Positions 16,490 to 25,249 of a stretch of 64,000 bases of DNA are shown here, piece after piece; within the stretch, counting starts at the first letter, position 1, and every line of letters starts with the position of its first letter. The notes beneath the pieces were generated by a model, which was given only the letters and a program-made list of their open reading frames with translations, was not told the origin of the DNA and did no database searches. The DNA comes from UBA1181 sp045113275 (GTDB taxonomy: Bacteria; Bacteroidota; Bacteroidia; Bacteroidales; Paludibacteraceae), in contig JBGUIU010000184.1 in assembly GCA_045113275.1 (NCBI GenBank), positions 14,448 through 78,447 of the forward strand, written 5' to 3'. Made by a program: the position numbers and the translations under genes.

Positions 16490-18631
16490 TTACTCCTCTG
16501 TTGGGGCTATCTTATATAGTATATAGTCCTTGTACAAAGGAATATTCTTTTCTTCTATTCCGTTTTGTGTTAAATATATTTTGTCCTCGTTGAATAATTG
16601 ACTGAACTTTTTCTTGTCAGAGTCGATTTTAAGATATGCTTTCTTGTAGTTTTGAATCGCCTCGTCTTTTTTATTCAGACAGAGTTGTATGTGACCGATA
16701 TTCATCCAGTCTGTTTCGTTTCTTTTTTCTTCTGCAGATTTTAAGTAGTATTTCTCTGCTTGCTCTAATTTGTTGCATACAAATGAGCACCATCCAATGG
16801 CTTTGGCAGCATTACTGTTTTCTGGTGCTAAGTATTCAATCTTAAAGAAAATCTTTAATGCTTCTTGATAGCGTTGTAAGTTGATCAGACAATAGCCTAT
16901 GTTGGATTGGATGTTTAGATCGTCGGGCGACAATGTTTCACATTGTTGATAATAGAACAAACTGTCTTCGTATTGCTTGTTGCATTTCAGACAATAGGCT
17001 AAGCGCTTTAGATTCCATAACGTGCCTGATTGCAATGTTTCTGCTTTTTGATAATAGGTGATGGCGTTGTCGTAATCTCCTTGTTGTTGATAACAGAACG
17101 CAATTTTTTGTAAGTAGTCGATTTGTGTCGGCTGCTTCTCTGATAGGGTGGTGAGTAGCTGAATGGCTTGTTGATAATACTCCTTCTTTATGAAAAAATC
17201 AATGATGGCTAGTTTGATCTCTTTCGATTTTGGATTGTTTTGTATAAGAATATTGTCATTGAAATTCTTTATAGAGAGGAATGGATTGCTGAAATCATTC
17301 TTGAAGAAATATAGATTGTAGAATCTGAATAAGTCCTGAATATACATTCGGGCGATATTGGTTTCTTCCGAATAGGCGCTTGGCAGATTGGCGTTTTTTA
17401 GTTCTCCCAACTGATCTTTTTCCATTTGAAATGTGTTTTTAATCATCTCTTTATATTGATTAGGCATTTCATTGATAGAATAGATCATTGAGTATTTGTC
17501 TGAATTACATAGAAATACGCTTTCGTTTAGTAGATTGGTCATCTGTTGGGCGAAATCGGAATCGTTGATTTCGTATTTTTGGGCAATTGTTGGGTGATAG
17601 AAAGGAAGAAACCAGTTTTCTATCGTGTTGAAGAATGCATAGTTCTTTAGTGAGGCGAATGTGCTCATGAATATGTCGCCTCCTTCCATTTGAAGATTGG
17701 ATAATTCCATCATCTTGTCGGTCACACCATTGTTTTCCATGATGGAGTCCCATTTCGGATTTATGATGGACATTTCATTTCCTTCGTTGATGAGGTCTTC
17801 TATATTTATTTTATTCTTCTTAAGATCCTTTAGCGAACTGTTTTTTATTAAATCAGGAAGCGTATCATTCATCTTCTTTGTGATTTTGTCGGTTTCTTTG
17901 CTGAGGAGAATTTGAATGATTGTCTTTTGTAGGTTTTCTGCTATTGCTTCATTGTCGAACATGTATTGCATTCTACTACTTAGTTTGGTGTAGATGTTGA
18001 TTCTTGCCGAATGAATGTTTGTGCAGAAGATGATGCCGATGAGGGCTCTTTGTTTGATGGATTTTATAGGATCATCGATTTTATCTAGTAACAAATGAAA
18101 TTTTTCTTCATCAAATGTTCGAATCAATCCTAGCATGATTGCAGCTATGTATGTGCATTTGCAGCCTTCGTCTATTGATGGGTCTGCTAATAGTTCTTTG
18201 ATGTGATTGGACAACTCTTTGTCATACTTTTCTGTGAGCCATAGCACATGAAACAGTTGTGTGTGGTGCTCTTGTAGATCGAATGTCTCTGGCCATGAGA
18301 AGTGGAGAAGGGGAGAAGTCCTTTTGTGTTGATATACGATGTTGTTGGAGTTCTTTGTGAAGAACTGATTTCGAACTGTATCAGCTAACTCTAACAATTG
18401 AATCTGTATGTTTTTATAGATGGATTCTTGGTTGGGGTCCTGAATAGCATCGGTGGCATATTTCAGCATATTTAAATATGTGTTTTCTAATTCGCCACGT
18501 TGCTCCTCCCAAAATGAATTATTGGTTTCGGTGATTAGTTCTTTTAAATGGTTAAAAGCTGCGTTTAATTCTTTGTTGCACGTTTCTGCGCACACATTTT
18601 TATATAGTATTTCAAAATCTCTATTGGTCAT
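16490..18631 (-). CDS. Large cytoplasmic tetratricopeptide-repeat protein
   Basis: A 713-residue protein without signal peptide or membrane helix. The N-terminal 450 residues are predicted helical, of no family I recognise. From about 490 to 680 there are consecutive TPR units, for example IAFCYQQQGDYDNAITYYQKAETL, LAYCLKCNKQYEDSLFYYQQCETL, IGYCLINLQRYQEALKIFFKIEYL and IGWCSFVCNKLEQAEKYYLKSAEE. TPRs bind peptides and build complexes, so it is probably a scaffold or chaperone-like protein. It is monocistronic, with a -7 element 76 nt upstream and tRNA-Arg behind that. Function unknown. Confidence 0.8.
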   Translation of the reverse strand: MTNRDFEILYKNVCAETCNKELNAAFNHLKELITETNNSFWEEQRGELENTYLNMLKYATDAIQDPNQESIYKNIQIQLLELADTVRNQFFTKNSNNIVYQHKRTSPLLHFSWPETFDLQEHHTQLFHVLWLTEKYDKELSNHIKELLADPSIDEGCKCTYIAAIMLGLIRTFDEEKFHLLLDKIDDPIKSIKQRALIGIIFCTNIHSARINIYTKLSSRMQYMFDNEAIAENLQKTIIQILLSKETDKITKKMNDTLPDLIKNSSLKDLKKNKINIEDLINEGNEMSIINPKWDSIMENNGVTDKMMELSNLQMEGGDIFMSTFASLKNYAFFNTIENWFLPFYHPTIAQKYEINDSDFAQQMTNLLNESVFLCNSDKYSMIYSINEMPNQYKEMIKNTFQMEKDQLGELKNANLPSAYSEETNIARMYIQDLFRFYNLYFFKNDFSNPFLSIKNFNDNILIQNNPKSKEIKLAIIDFFIKKEYYQQAIQLLTTLSEKQPTQIDYLQKIAFCYQQQGDYDNAITYYQKAETLQSGTLWNLKRLAYCLKCNKQYEDSLFYYQQCETLSPDDLNIQSNIGYCLINLQRYQEALKIFFKIEYLAPENSNAAKAIGWCSFVCNKLEQAEKYYLKSAEEKRNETDWMNIGHIQLCLNKKDEAIQNYKKAYLKIDSDKKKFSQLFNEDKIYLTQNGIEEKNIPLYKDYILYKIAPTEE

Positions 18632-18706
18632 GGTCGTTTTTATGATTTTTTCATCTGTTGCTTTTGTGATTCATGCGATGTTATTTGAATGAAAAACTTT
18701 TTTTTG

Positions 18707-18714
18707 CAAATATA
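18707..18714 (-). promoter_or_regulatory. -7 promoter element of the TPR gene
   Basis: Minus-strand TATATTTG fits TAnnTTTG exactly, giving a leader of roughly 70 nt before the ATG at 18631. No -33 TTG at the usual distance. Confidence 0.45.
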
Positions 18715-18790
18715 GGTAAATGGAAAAACATTTTCCTTGCTTTTGTTTAATATCTGAATCTCTTTTTTCTATTTGTTGGGTAGTGATAAA

Positions 18791-18821
18791 AAAAAGGAGG
18801 GAAACATCATTTCTCTCCTTT
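18791..18821 (-). terminator. Terminator of tRNA-Arg
   Basis: Stem of 7 bp plus 4 bp around one mismatch (18793-18804 with 18810-18821), loop CATCA, then a T tract on the minus strand, directly after the tRNA 3' end. Confidence 0.8.
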
Positions 18822-18823
18822 AG

Positions 18824-18897
18824 TGACCCCGGCGGGATTCTAACCCACAACCTTTTGATCCGTAGTCAAATGCTCTATACAGTTGAGCTACGGGGCC
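18824..18897 (-). tRNA. tRNA-Arg (anticodon ACG)
   Basis: The 74-nt minus-strand sequence folds as a standard cloverleaf: acceptor GGCCCCG with CGGGGTC plus discriminator A, D-arm AGCTCAACTGTATAGAGC, anticodon stem TTTGA/TCAAA with loop CTACGGA (anticodon ACG, read as ICG after deamination) and T-arm GTGGG TTAGAAT CCCGC. CCA is not encoded, as is usual in Bacteroidetes. It reads CGU/CGC/CGA arginine codons. It has its own promoter and terminator and stands alone. Confidence 0.95.
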
Positions 18898-18928
18898 GTA
18901 ACACTTGGCTTGTTTCTCAAATGCGATG

Positions 18929-18958
18929 CAAAGGTATCACTTTATTTTTAAAATACAA
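18929..18958 (-). promoter_or_regulatory. Promoter of tRNA-Arg
   Basis: Minus-strand -33 TTG (18956-18958) and -7 TACCTTTG (18929-18936) with a 19-bp spacer, an excellent Bacteroidetes promoter about 32 nt before the mature tRNA end. Confidence 0.75.
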
Positions 18959-19048
18959 ACACATTTGCGAAAAAATATTGTGTGCGTCGTGAAATATTTG
19001 TAATTCGCTGACTATTAATTTTTTTATTTTACGATAATGGTATGTCGG

Positions 19049-19651
19049 TTATTTTTTGTTGATCATATCCGTACATTCCAACATTCCACTTAGTATAAAA
19101 TCAGAAATGTGTTTTCTGTTCTCTGGCTGTGAAAAAGGTCTGAGGTCTCCACGGATAAATGGAACTTCGCATCCTTTAAGAGAACATTGAATGATCATAG
19201 CGGCCAATTTAGGGTTCTTTACGTTGAAATATCCTTGCTGGTTTCCATCAATTAAAATGGATTCTAGCATTTTCATCTCGGTGATATCTAGTCTGTGACG
19301 GCTTTTTTCAACGATATGAATGTTTCGAAAGAAACTTGCTCGTAGGTTGCCGTTTCTCATAACTGCTTCGTGAAAGATATCCATTCGAACATAGATGTAG
19401 TTTATGAGTTTCTCAGCAGGGTTCATGTTCTTTTGCATTTCTGCTTGTAATTTATGAGCTAACTGAAACAATTCGCTCTCAATCACAGCGTAATAGATAT
19501 CATCCTTGCTTTTGAAGTATGTATAAAGTGTGCGTCTCCCTTTGTTCGCTTTGGATGCTATATCATTCATAGTAGTATTCTCCATTCCCTTTTCAGCGAA
19601 TAGTTTACGTGCTACGTCTATAAATATTGCTCTTGTTTTGGTTGTACCCAT
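19049..19651 (-). CDS. TetR-family transcriptional regulator
   Basis: A 200-residue regulator when started at the ATG 19651 (MGTTKTRAIFIDVARKLF); the frame extends 11 codons further, to 19684, but that would lie on the promoter. The N-terminal helix-turn-helix reads ARKLFAEKGMENTTMNDIASKANKGRRTLYTYFKSKDDIYYAVIE, a textbook TetR domain. The remainder is the helical ligand-binding and dimer domain. It is divergent from the substrate-binding protein gene at 19759, so it may control that uptake pair as well as itself. The ligand is unknown. Confidence 0.88.
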   Translation of the reverse strand: MGTTKTRAIFIDVARKLFAEKGMENTTMNDIASKANKGRRTLYTYFKSKDDIYYAVIESELFQLAHKLQAEMQKNMNPAEKLINYIYVRMDIFHEAVMRNGNLRASFFRNIHIVEKSRHRLDITEMKMLESILIDGNQQGYFNVKNPKLAAMIIQCSLKGCEVPFIRGDLRPFSQPENRKHISDFILSGMLECTDMINKK

Positions 19652-19681
19652 CACTTTATTAATTAATAGATTTTTATTATG

Positions 19682-19689
19682 CAAAAATA
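19682..19689 (-). promoter_or_regulatory. -7 element of the TetR gene
   Basis: Minus-strand TATTTTTG fits TAnnTTTG and supports the start at 19651, since a start at 19684 would overlap this box. Confidence 0.45.
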
Positions 19690-19730
19690 AGTTAAAATAA
19701 TGGAAAGAAAAATCTTATTATGAAATTTTA

Positions 19731-19738
19731 TAATTTTG
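19731..19738 (+). promoter_or_regulatory. -7 element of the uptake pair
   Basis: TAATTTTG fits TAnnTTTG, 20 bp before the ATG at 19759, leaving a very short leader with no room for a cobalamin riboswitch. Confidence 0.45.
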
Positions 19739-19758
19739 TGTTATTATAATTTTTACCA

Positions 19759-20889
19759 ATGAAACAATTTTTCATACTCATTGTGAGTTTTTTCCTTGTC
19801 GCTTCGTGTGCAAGTCATAAAGAAGGGGAAAACAAAGAACAGGATATTGATTCGCTCATAGCGTGTGCAACTAAAATTGATTTAAAATATTCTCGAAAGT
19901 TTTCTCTTTATTCTTTACCTGATAGTGTTGGTTATCTCCTACGGGTGGTTAACTCGGATTCTACAAATTCATCTGTTGATCATTATTGTTTGATGAGAAA
20001 AAATAGGAATCTGAAGGTTCATTCTGTGCCTGTCTTGGAGATTCCTTTGACACGGATTACCTTAAGTTCTTCTACTCATTTGGAGTTCATTCGTATGTTA
20101 GGAAGCTTGTCTGCATTGCGAGGTATGTTTAATGAGGAATATATTTATTCGGATTCTACTCTTTCTGTTATTCAGAAGAATGATGTGGTTGAAATGGGGG
20201 ATGGCTTTAATGTCGATATGGAAAAGCTGTTGCTGGTTTCTCCTGAATTGATGTTCGTGTCGGATGAACGTGAGAAGATCCCGATTCATGATTGGCCGGT
20301 GTTGGTTTGCCAGGAGTGGAATGAGTCTGATGCATTAGGTAGGGCAGAGTGGATTAAAGCTTTTGCTGCTTTGTTTGATAAATTAGAGATGGGAGATTCT
20401 TTGTTTCAGGATATTGAGAAAAACTATCTGAAGTGGAAGAGTCTGGCAGCAACCGATAGTGTGCGTCCTTCGTTATTTGCGGCGGGAGCATTCGGAGATA
20501 CATGGTATTTGACGGGAGGAAAAGGATATATGTCTTCCATCTATCAAGATGCAAATGCCCAGTTCTGCTTGGCTGATACGATGGTTTCGACAGTCACTTG
20601 TGGCTTGGAGTGGTTGATGACGCATTATCAAAATGTGGATGTTTGGATGAATTGTCAGACGAAGCATCTGATGAATATAGACCCTCGTCTTTCGATTCTT
20701 AAATCTTATCAAACGGGTAATGTTTATCATTTTAATAAACGATCGAAGCAACGTTCTAATGTGTATGTGACGGATTTTTATGAGTCGGCAGTCGCCCATC
20801 CGGATGTTGTGCTTGCCGATGTTGTCTCCGTTTTACACCCCAACTTGATGCCTGGGTATGAATCGGTTTATTTAGATAAAGTGAAGTGA
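19759..20889 (+). CDS. ABC-transporter substrate-binding lipoprotein (BtuF/FepB-like)
   Basis: A 376-residue lipoprotein; the signal ends in FLVASC. The body follows the Peripla_BP_2 plan: a first lobe with ITLSSSTHLEFIRMLGSLSALRGM, then MEKLLLVSPELMFVSDE, WPVLVCQEWNESDALGRAEWIKAFAALF (the lobe-joining helix) and a second lobe with SLFAAGAFGDTWYLTGGKGYMSSIYQDANA. Family members bind cobalamin, haem or ferric siderophores and deliver them to a BtuC/FecCD permease, which is the next gene (overlap of a few nt at 20886-20892). No ATPase gene follows. It is larger than typical BtuF, common for Bacteroidetes lipoprotein versions. Confidence 0.85.
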   Translation: MKQFFILIVSFFLVASCASHKEGENKEQDIDSLIACATKIDLKYSRKFSLYSLPDSVGYLLRVVNSDSTNSSVDHYCLMRKNRNLKVHSVPVLEIPLTRITLSSSTHLEFIRMLGSLSALRGMFNEEYIYSDSTLSVIQKNDVVEMGDGFNVDMEKLLLVSPELMFVSDEREKIPIHDWPVLVCQEWNESDALGRAEWIKAFAALFDKLEMGDSLFQDIEKNYLKWKSLAATDSVRPSLFAAGAFGDTWYLTGGKGYMSSIYQDANAQFCLADTMVSTVTCGLEWLMTHYQNVDVWMNCQTKHLMNIDPRLSILKSYQTGNVYHFNKRSKQRSNVYVTDFYESAVAHPDVVLADVVSVLHPNLMPGYESVYLDKVK

Positions 20890-20891
20890 TT

Positions 20892-21920
20892 ATGATGCGG
20901 TTCAAACGTGATGATAGTTCTTGGCTCAGCTATGCTGTGTTGGCAGTGCTGTTGGTTGTTTTCTTCTTGCTGGATCTTCGTTGGGGTAGTGTGGATATTC
21001 CGTTGAATGAATTTTTTAATATTGCAAGAGGCGATTCAACTGTTTATGCTAAGATTTTTTATGAGGTTCGTCTGCCTAAAGCCTTTGCGGCGGTTCTGGT
21101 GGGTGTTTCCTTGTCTGTCTCTGGTCTGTTGATGCAGACCTCTTTCCGAAATCCTTTGGCAGGCCCGTATGTGCTGGGTATTAGTTCGGGTGCGACATTA
21201 GGCGCGGCAATCTTCTTACTGCTTTTATCTGTGTTGGGAATCACTTTGGTGGGTTTCTGGATGCAATGGGGTGTCGTGTTATTTGCCATGTTGGGGGCTT
21301 TCTCACTCTTCCTTATTATATTATTGGTGTCTTTTCGAATTAAAGAGTCGGTTACGTTGCTGATCGTCGGTATGATGTTAGGAACGCTTGCCACTGCTGT
21401 CATCAGTGTGTTGCAGAATATAAGTGATCCTGATTCTGTAAAGTTGTTTATCAACTGGACATTGGGGTCGTTGTCTATGATTGGACGTAATCAGTTGTTG
21501 GTGATGACGCCTCTTGTGTTGGCAGGATTGGTGGTGGTATGGTTTGTGCGTAAACAACTCGATTTGCTGTTGCTGGGGGATGATTATGCTTCGACAATGG
21601 GTGTTTCTGTGTCTCGATGCCGAGTGTTGATTATGATGGCAACCGTTATCTTGACAGGTGTTACGACTGCATTTACGGGACCTGTTGGCTTTGTCGGAAT
21701 TGCAGTCCCTCATATTGCAAGGATGATCATGAATACATCTAAGCATTCTAAGGTGATTCCTTGTACTTTGTTGTTGGGAGGTAATATGATGTTGTTATGT
21801 GATATCATATGCCAATTGCCTTCGAATGGGTATGTGTTGCCTTTAAATGCGGTAACGGCAGTCTTGGGTATCCCTGTGATAATATGGGTTTTGGTAGGAA
21901 AGAAAAAGATGTTTGTGTGA
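20892..21920 (+). CDS. BtuC/FecCD-family permease
   Basis: A 342-residue inner-membrane permease when read from the ATG at 20892; a GTG at 20886 or ATG at 20895 are alternatives. Around ten membrane helices are seen. Diagnostic stretches are FYEVRLPKAFAAVLVGVSLSVSGLLMQTSFRNPLAGPYVLGISSGATLGAA, the helical NWTLGSL and TGPVGFVGIAVPHIARMI (the ATPase-coupling loop). It should form the pore for the substrate delivered by the lipoprotein upstream. The ATPase (BtuD/FecC-E type) is missing from this cluster and must be encoded elsewhere or shared. Confidence 0.88.
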   Translation: MMRFKRDDSSWLSYAVLAVLLVVFFLLDLRWGSVDIPLNEFFNIARGDSTVYAKIFYEVRLPKAFAAVLVGVSLSVSGLLMQTSFRNPLAGPYVLGISSGATLGAAIFLLLLSVLGITLVGFWMQWGVVLFAMLGAFSLFLIILLVSFRIKESVTLLIVGMMLGTLATAVISVLQNISDPDSVKLFINWTLGSLSMIGRNQLLVMTPLVLAGLVVVWFVRKQLDLLLLGDDYASTMGVSVSRCRVLIMMATVILTGVTTAFTGPVGFVGIAVPHIARMIMNTSKHSKVIPCTLLLGGNMMLLCDIICQLPSNGYVLPLNAVTAVLGIPVIIWVLVGKKKMFV

Positions 21921-21958
21921 ATAATCGTTGTTAGCTTAATCTTTTATTTAAGGAAATA

Positions 21959-21990
21959 AATAGGGTGTGCCATAATTGACACACCCTATT
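21959..21990. terminator. Bidirectional terminator between permease and S41 protease genes
   Basis: A perfect 11-bp stem AATAGGGTGTG/CACACCCTATT with a 10-nt loop between two convergent genes; T-rich sequence follows on the plus side (TTGCTTTTG). Confidence 0.75.
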
Positions 21991-22028
21991 GCTTTTGAAT
22001 CATCTGTTACGGAAGAAGATGCGTATGC

Positions 22029-23660
22029 TTATTTTCTTTTTTTATGAAGAGCATCTTCGTATGATTTATCAGAAGATAGAATCTCTAACGCTTTGTTATA
22101 AATATCATTTTCAGTGTTCATGATCTGGAAATATTCATTAGAAGTCCAAATATCTCTTGCAATGTTTGCTTTTATTTGTTTCTTCATAAGCGCTTTTGAT
22201 TTCTCAAGTTGCTCTTTGTCTAATTCCACTTTTTCTTTCTCACCTAATTCAACAAGCGTGTTAATGTCTGCGTCAGTGATTTCAAATTCAGAAAGGAATT
22301 TTTGGAATGAAGCATTTTTTACCTTTTCGCTTTGGTTAGCAGTAGGATATTTAGCTTCCAACTGACTACGATTCTTCTCCAGATACTTCATGATGAATGT
22401 GTTGAATGCACCTTTCGCAACTAAATTACGGTGATATTTAGTGTATTTAAGTGTATCCAATGGAACAAAGATGTCAGGCATGATTCCACCGCCACCATAA
22501 ACCGTTCTTTTAAGTTTCAACGTGTTGTATTTTAGTGAATCAGGGAATGAGATGCTGTCTTCATGCATCAATTCACCATGGTTATAACGCTCTATGATAT
22601 CGTTACGATATTCTTTGATGTTATCCTTGTATGGACGTTGAATGCAACGACCAGAAGGCGTATAGTAACGAGCTGTTGTTAATCTGATCTGGGAGCCGTC
22701 AGGAAGGTCAAGCATTTTCTGAACCAATCCTTTACCGAATGTGCGACGACCTACTACTACACCACGGTCCCAGTCTTGTATAGCACCTGTGACAATCTCA
22801 CTAGCTGAAGCAGAACCTTCGTCAACCAAGATGACGATTTTTCCATTGAAATTATTGGCATCACCAGTAGCTTTATATTCGTCACGAGGTTGTGCTCTTC
22901 CTTCTTGGTAAACGATTAGATTTCCTTTGTCAAGGAAATTATCGATGATATTGATTGCAGCTGACATGAATCCGCCACCATTGTCTTGAAGGTCAATGAT
23001 CAGGTTCTTCATTTTTTGTGCTTTCAGTTTAGAAAGCGCTTTGTCGAATTCCTCAACTGTTGTGCTAGAGAAACGGTCAATCTTTATGTAACCTGTCTTT
23101 TTGTCAATCATATATGAAGCATCCACACTGTACAAAGGTATTTTGTCACGTGTGATGTTGAAATCAATCAGTTCTTTTACACCACGACGTAGTACTTTGA
23201 TGTTGACAACAGTACCTTTAGGACCACGTATTCTCTTTTGGATATCTATGTTTTGCATTTTCACACCCGCAATGGTGGTGTCGTTGACATAGATGAATCG
23301 GTCGCCGGCCATGATGCCTACTTTTTCAGAAGGACCACCCGATATTGTTTGAACAACCAATAACGTATCTTCCATCATTTGGAATACGACACCAACGCCT
23401 TCGAAACTACCTTCCAATGGTTCGTTTTCGCGTTTCAAGTTCTCTTTTGATATATAGGAAGAGTGGGGGTCTAGACTAGAGAGCATGCTTTTGATAGCCG
23501 TCTCTGTTAGCTTGTTCATATTGGTTGTGTCAACATAGTAATGATCAATCATGTATGAAACAAATCCAAACTTCTGTATGTTTGCATCATGGAATTGAGA
23601 CCAACCTAGCGTTGGTAATAATAGAAATGCAATGGTGTATAGAATGATTTTTCTTCTCAT
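22029..23660 (-). CDS. S41-family C-terminal processing peptidase
   Basis: A 543-residue periplasmic protease. A signal peptide spans about 1-21. A PDZ domain (about 85-165) contains EGVGVVFQ, SGGPSEKVGIMAGDRFIYVND and the RIRGPKGTVVNIKVLR block. The S41 core follows, with LIIDLQDNGGGFMSAA, catalytic Ser in EGSASASEIVTGA (281-293) and catalytic Lys310 in RRTFGKGLVQ. These enzymes cut at protein C-termini in envelope quality control; Bacteroidetes carry several copies. It lies downstream of asnA but behind a terminator, so it probably has its own promoter. Confidence 0.92.
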   Translation of the reverse strand: MRRKIILYTIAFLLLPTLGWSQFHDANIQKFGFVSYMIDHYYVDTTNMNKLTETAIKSMLSSLDPHSSYISKENLKRENEPLEGSFEGVGVVFQMMEDTLLVVQTISGGPSEKVGIMAGDRFIYVNDTTIAGVKMQNIDIQKRIRGPKGTVVNIKVLRRGVKELIDFNITRDKIPLYSVDASYMIDKKTGYIKIDRFSSTTVEEFDKALSKLKAQKMKNLIIDLQDNGGGFMSAAINIIDNFLDKGNLIVYQEGRAQPRDEYKATGDANNFNGKIVILVDEGSASASEIVTGAIQDWDRGVVVGRRTFGKGLVQKMLDLPDGSQIRLTTARYYTPSGRCIQRPYKDNIKEYRNDIIERYNHGELMHEDSISFPDSLKYNTLKLKRTVYGGGGIMPDIFVPLDTLKYTKYHRNLVAKGAFNTFIMKYLEKNRSQLEAKYPTANQSEKVKNASFQKFLSEFEITDADINTLVELGEKEKVELDKEQLEKSKALMKKQIKANIARDIWTSNEYFQIMNTENDIYNKALEILSSDKSYEDALHKKRK

Positions 23661-23677
23661 AACTTATATATAAAAAG

Positions 23678-23704
23678 ATAAACCTTCCTGTTCGAAAGGT
23701 TTAT
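23678..23704 (-). terminator. Terminator of asnA
   Basis: A 9-bp stem ATAAACCTT/AAGGTTTAT, 9-nt loop and CTTTTTAT on the minus strand, between asnA and the S41 gene. Confidence 0.65.
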
Positions 23705-23723
23705 GCTTGTTAAATGAATAATC

Positions 23724-24761
23724 TTAGATTAGAGGAATGTTGTTCTCTTTGCATGTCTTTCTCATGTCCTCAGGCCAGATACTAGCTTGAATCTCACCTA
23801 CGTGAGCTTTTCTGAGGAAGAACATACATAGACGAGACTGACCAATTCCACCTCCGATGCTTAATGGTAGTGTTCCATCGATTAAACGTTTGTGGAAATA
23901 CAATTTTTCACGTTCTTCTTGTCCCGTCATTTTTAATTGACGAAGCAATGCTTCTTTGTCAACACGGATACCCATAGAAGACAGCTCCATTGCTTGCTCA
24001 AGTATGTTGTTCCATACTAATATATCACCATTCAATCCTGGTAAACCATCTTCACCTATAGTTGTCCAGTCATCATAGTCTGGAGCACGTCCGTCATGTT
24101 TCTCTCCATCACCTAATGGACCACCTACACCCATGATAAAGACTGCACCATATTTCTTAGTGATGATGTTTTCTCTTTCTTTTGGTGTTTTATCAGGATA
24201 GAGTTGACGAAGCTTTTCTGCATGAATAAATGTTATTTTTTGTGGAAGTTCAGGCTTGATGTTTGGATACATCTCATATACCACGTATTCCGTACGAACC
24301 ATAACAGAATATATTCTGGAAACAATATCTTTCAAGAATTCAATTGTACGGTCTTCTTTTGTGATGGTTCTTTCCCAGTCCCACTGATCGACATATAGAG
24401 AATGAAGATTGCCTAATGATTCATCCGAACGGATAGCATTCATATCAGTATATAGTCCGTAGCCTGGTTCGATTCCGTATTCAGATAGCATAAGTCTTTT
24501 CCATTTTGCTAATGAATGTACGACTTCGGCACGTTGATCTCCCAAGTCTTTTATTGGGAATGTGACTGCACGTTCTACACCGTTCAAATCATCATTGATA
24601 CCCTGTCCCTTTAATACGAATAGAGGGGCGGTTACTCTACGTAGTCTTAACTCCGCTGATAAACTTCCTTGAAAAAAATCCTTTACTTTCTTGATTCCAA
24701 GTTCTGTCTGCCGCATGTCTAATAACGGCTTGTAATTTTTGGGAATTTTTAAATAACTCAT
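23724..24761 (-). CDS. asnA: Aspartate-ammonia ligase (asparagine synthetase A)
   Basis: A 345-residue enzyme of the class II aminoacyl-tRNA-synthetase fold. It makes asparagine from aspartate, ammonia and ATP in the cytosol. Recognisable blocks are YKPLLDMRQTELGIKKVKDFFQ at the N-terminus, APLFVLKGQGINDDLNGVERAVTFP, YGLYTDMNAIRSDE, SLYVDQWDWERTI, and the C-terminal motif 3 region LPLSIGGGIGQSRLCMFFLRKAHVGEIQASIWPEDM. Length is normal for the family (about 330-345). It is monocistronic, with a -7 box upstream and a terminator downstream. Confidence 0.97.
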   Translation of the reverse strand: MSYLKIPKNYKPLLDMRQTELGIKKVKDFFQGSLSAELRLRRVTAPLFVLKGQGINDDLNGVERAVTFPIKDLGDQRAEVVHSLAKWKRLMLSEYGIEPGYGLYTDMNAIRSDESLGNLHSLYVDQWDWERTITKEDRTIEFLKDIVSRIYSVMVRTEYVVYEMYPNIKPELPQKITFIHAEKLRQLYPDKTPKERENIITKKYGAVFIMGVGGPLGDGEKHDGRAPDYDDWTTIGEDGLPGLNGDILVWNNILEQAMELSSMGIRVDKEALLRQLKMTGQEEREKLYFHKRLIDGTLPLSIGGGIGQSRLCMFFLRKAHVGEIQASIWPEDMRKTCKENNIPLI

Positions 24762-24799
24762 ATTATATTAATTTCTTTATTTTCTATTCTTAATTAACG

Positions 24800-24807
24800 C
24801 AAAGATA
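24800..24807 (-). promoter_or_regulatory. -7 element of asnA
   Basis: Minus-strand TATCTTTG fits TAnnTTTG, 39 nt before the ATG at 24761. No clear -33 box. Confidence 0.5.
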
Positions 24808-25148
24808 CAATCTTTTTTGTTTTATATATTATATAGATGTAAAAAAGTGTGATAATAAAATGATATTGTTTATTCTTTTCTTCTGTCATTTTGAATTGGA
24901 AAGTTTCCTCTTTGTTGTCATATAGATAATCTATATAGGAATTGCGAGAAAAACAGAGTGGAATTGTTTTTTAAGGAATAGAATGGTGCAGTCTATCAGA
25001 GGATTAACGTGCCTTTTGATGTCTTATTGTTTGGAAAAAATTAAAAATAATGTAAAAATAGTATAAAATATTTATTGATTATAGTCAATAAATGTTGGGC
25101 AGAAGTAAAAATGGATGATAATTTACTATTATTTTAACATATTGTTTG
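24808..25148. other. AT-rich intergenic region with two inverted repeats
   Basis: No open frame of interest. Two symmetrical elements stand out: a 17-bp palindrome ATATAGAT-A-ATCTATAT at 24920-24936, and a 12-bp stem (one G-T pair) at 25067-25078 with 25085-25096, loop TTATAG. Both lie upstream of the -7 box of the outer-membrane protein gene and could be regulator sites or a weak terminator. Confidence 0.4.
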
Positions 25149-25156
25149 TATATTTG
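25149..25156 (+). promoter_or_regulatory. -7 element of the outer-membrane barrel gene
   Basis: TATATTTG fits TAnnTTTG, followed by a leader of about 87 nt before the ATG at 25250. Confidence 0.5.
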
Positions 25157-25249
25157 CGCCGTATTTTACGTTATGTTTTCTTAAATCGATAAATGAATCC
25201 TGTCGGTTTAGAAGAAGTTTTTAAGGATTCAAAAATAAATGTTTAAAAA

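Noticed and set aside
18720..18992. 90-codon plus-strand open frame
   Set aside because: It overlaps the tRNA-Arg gene and its promoter on the opposite strand.
19690..19730. TetR operator in the divergent promoter
   Set aside because: Only short, weak AT repeats (ATAAT/ATTAT) are present; not convincing as a site.
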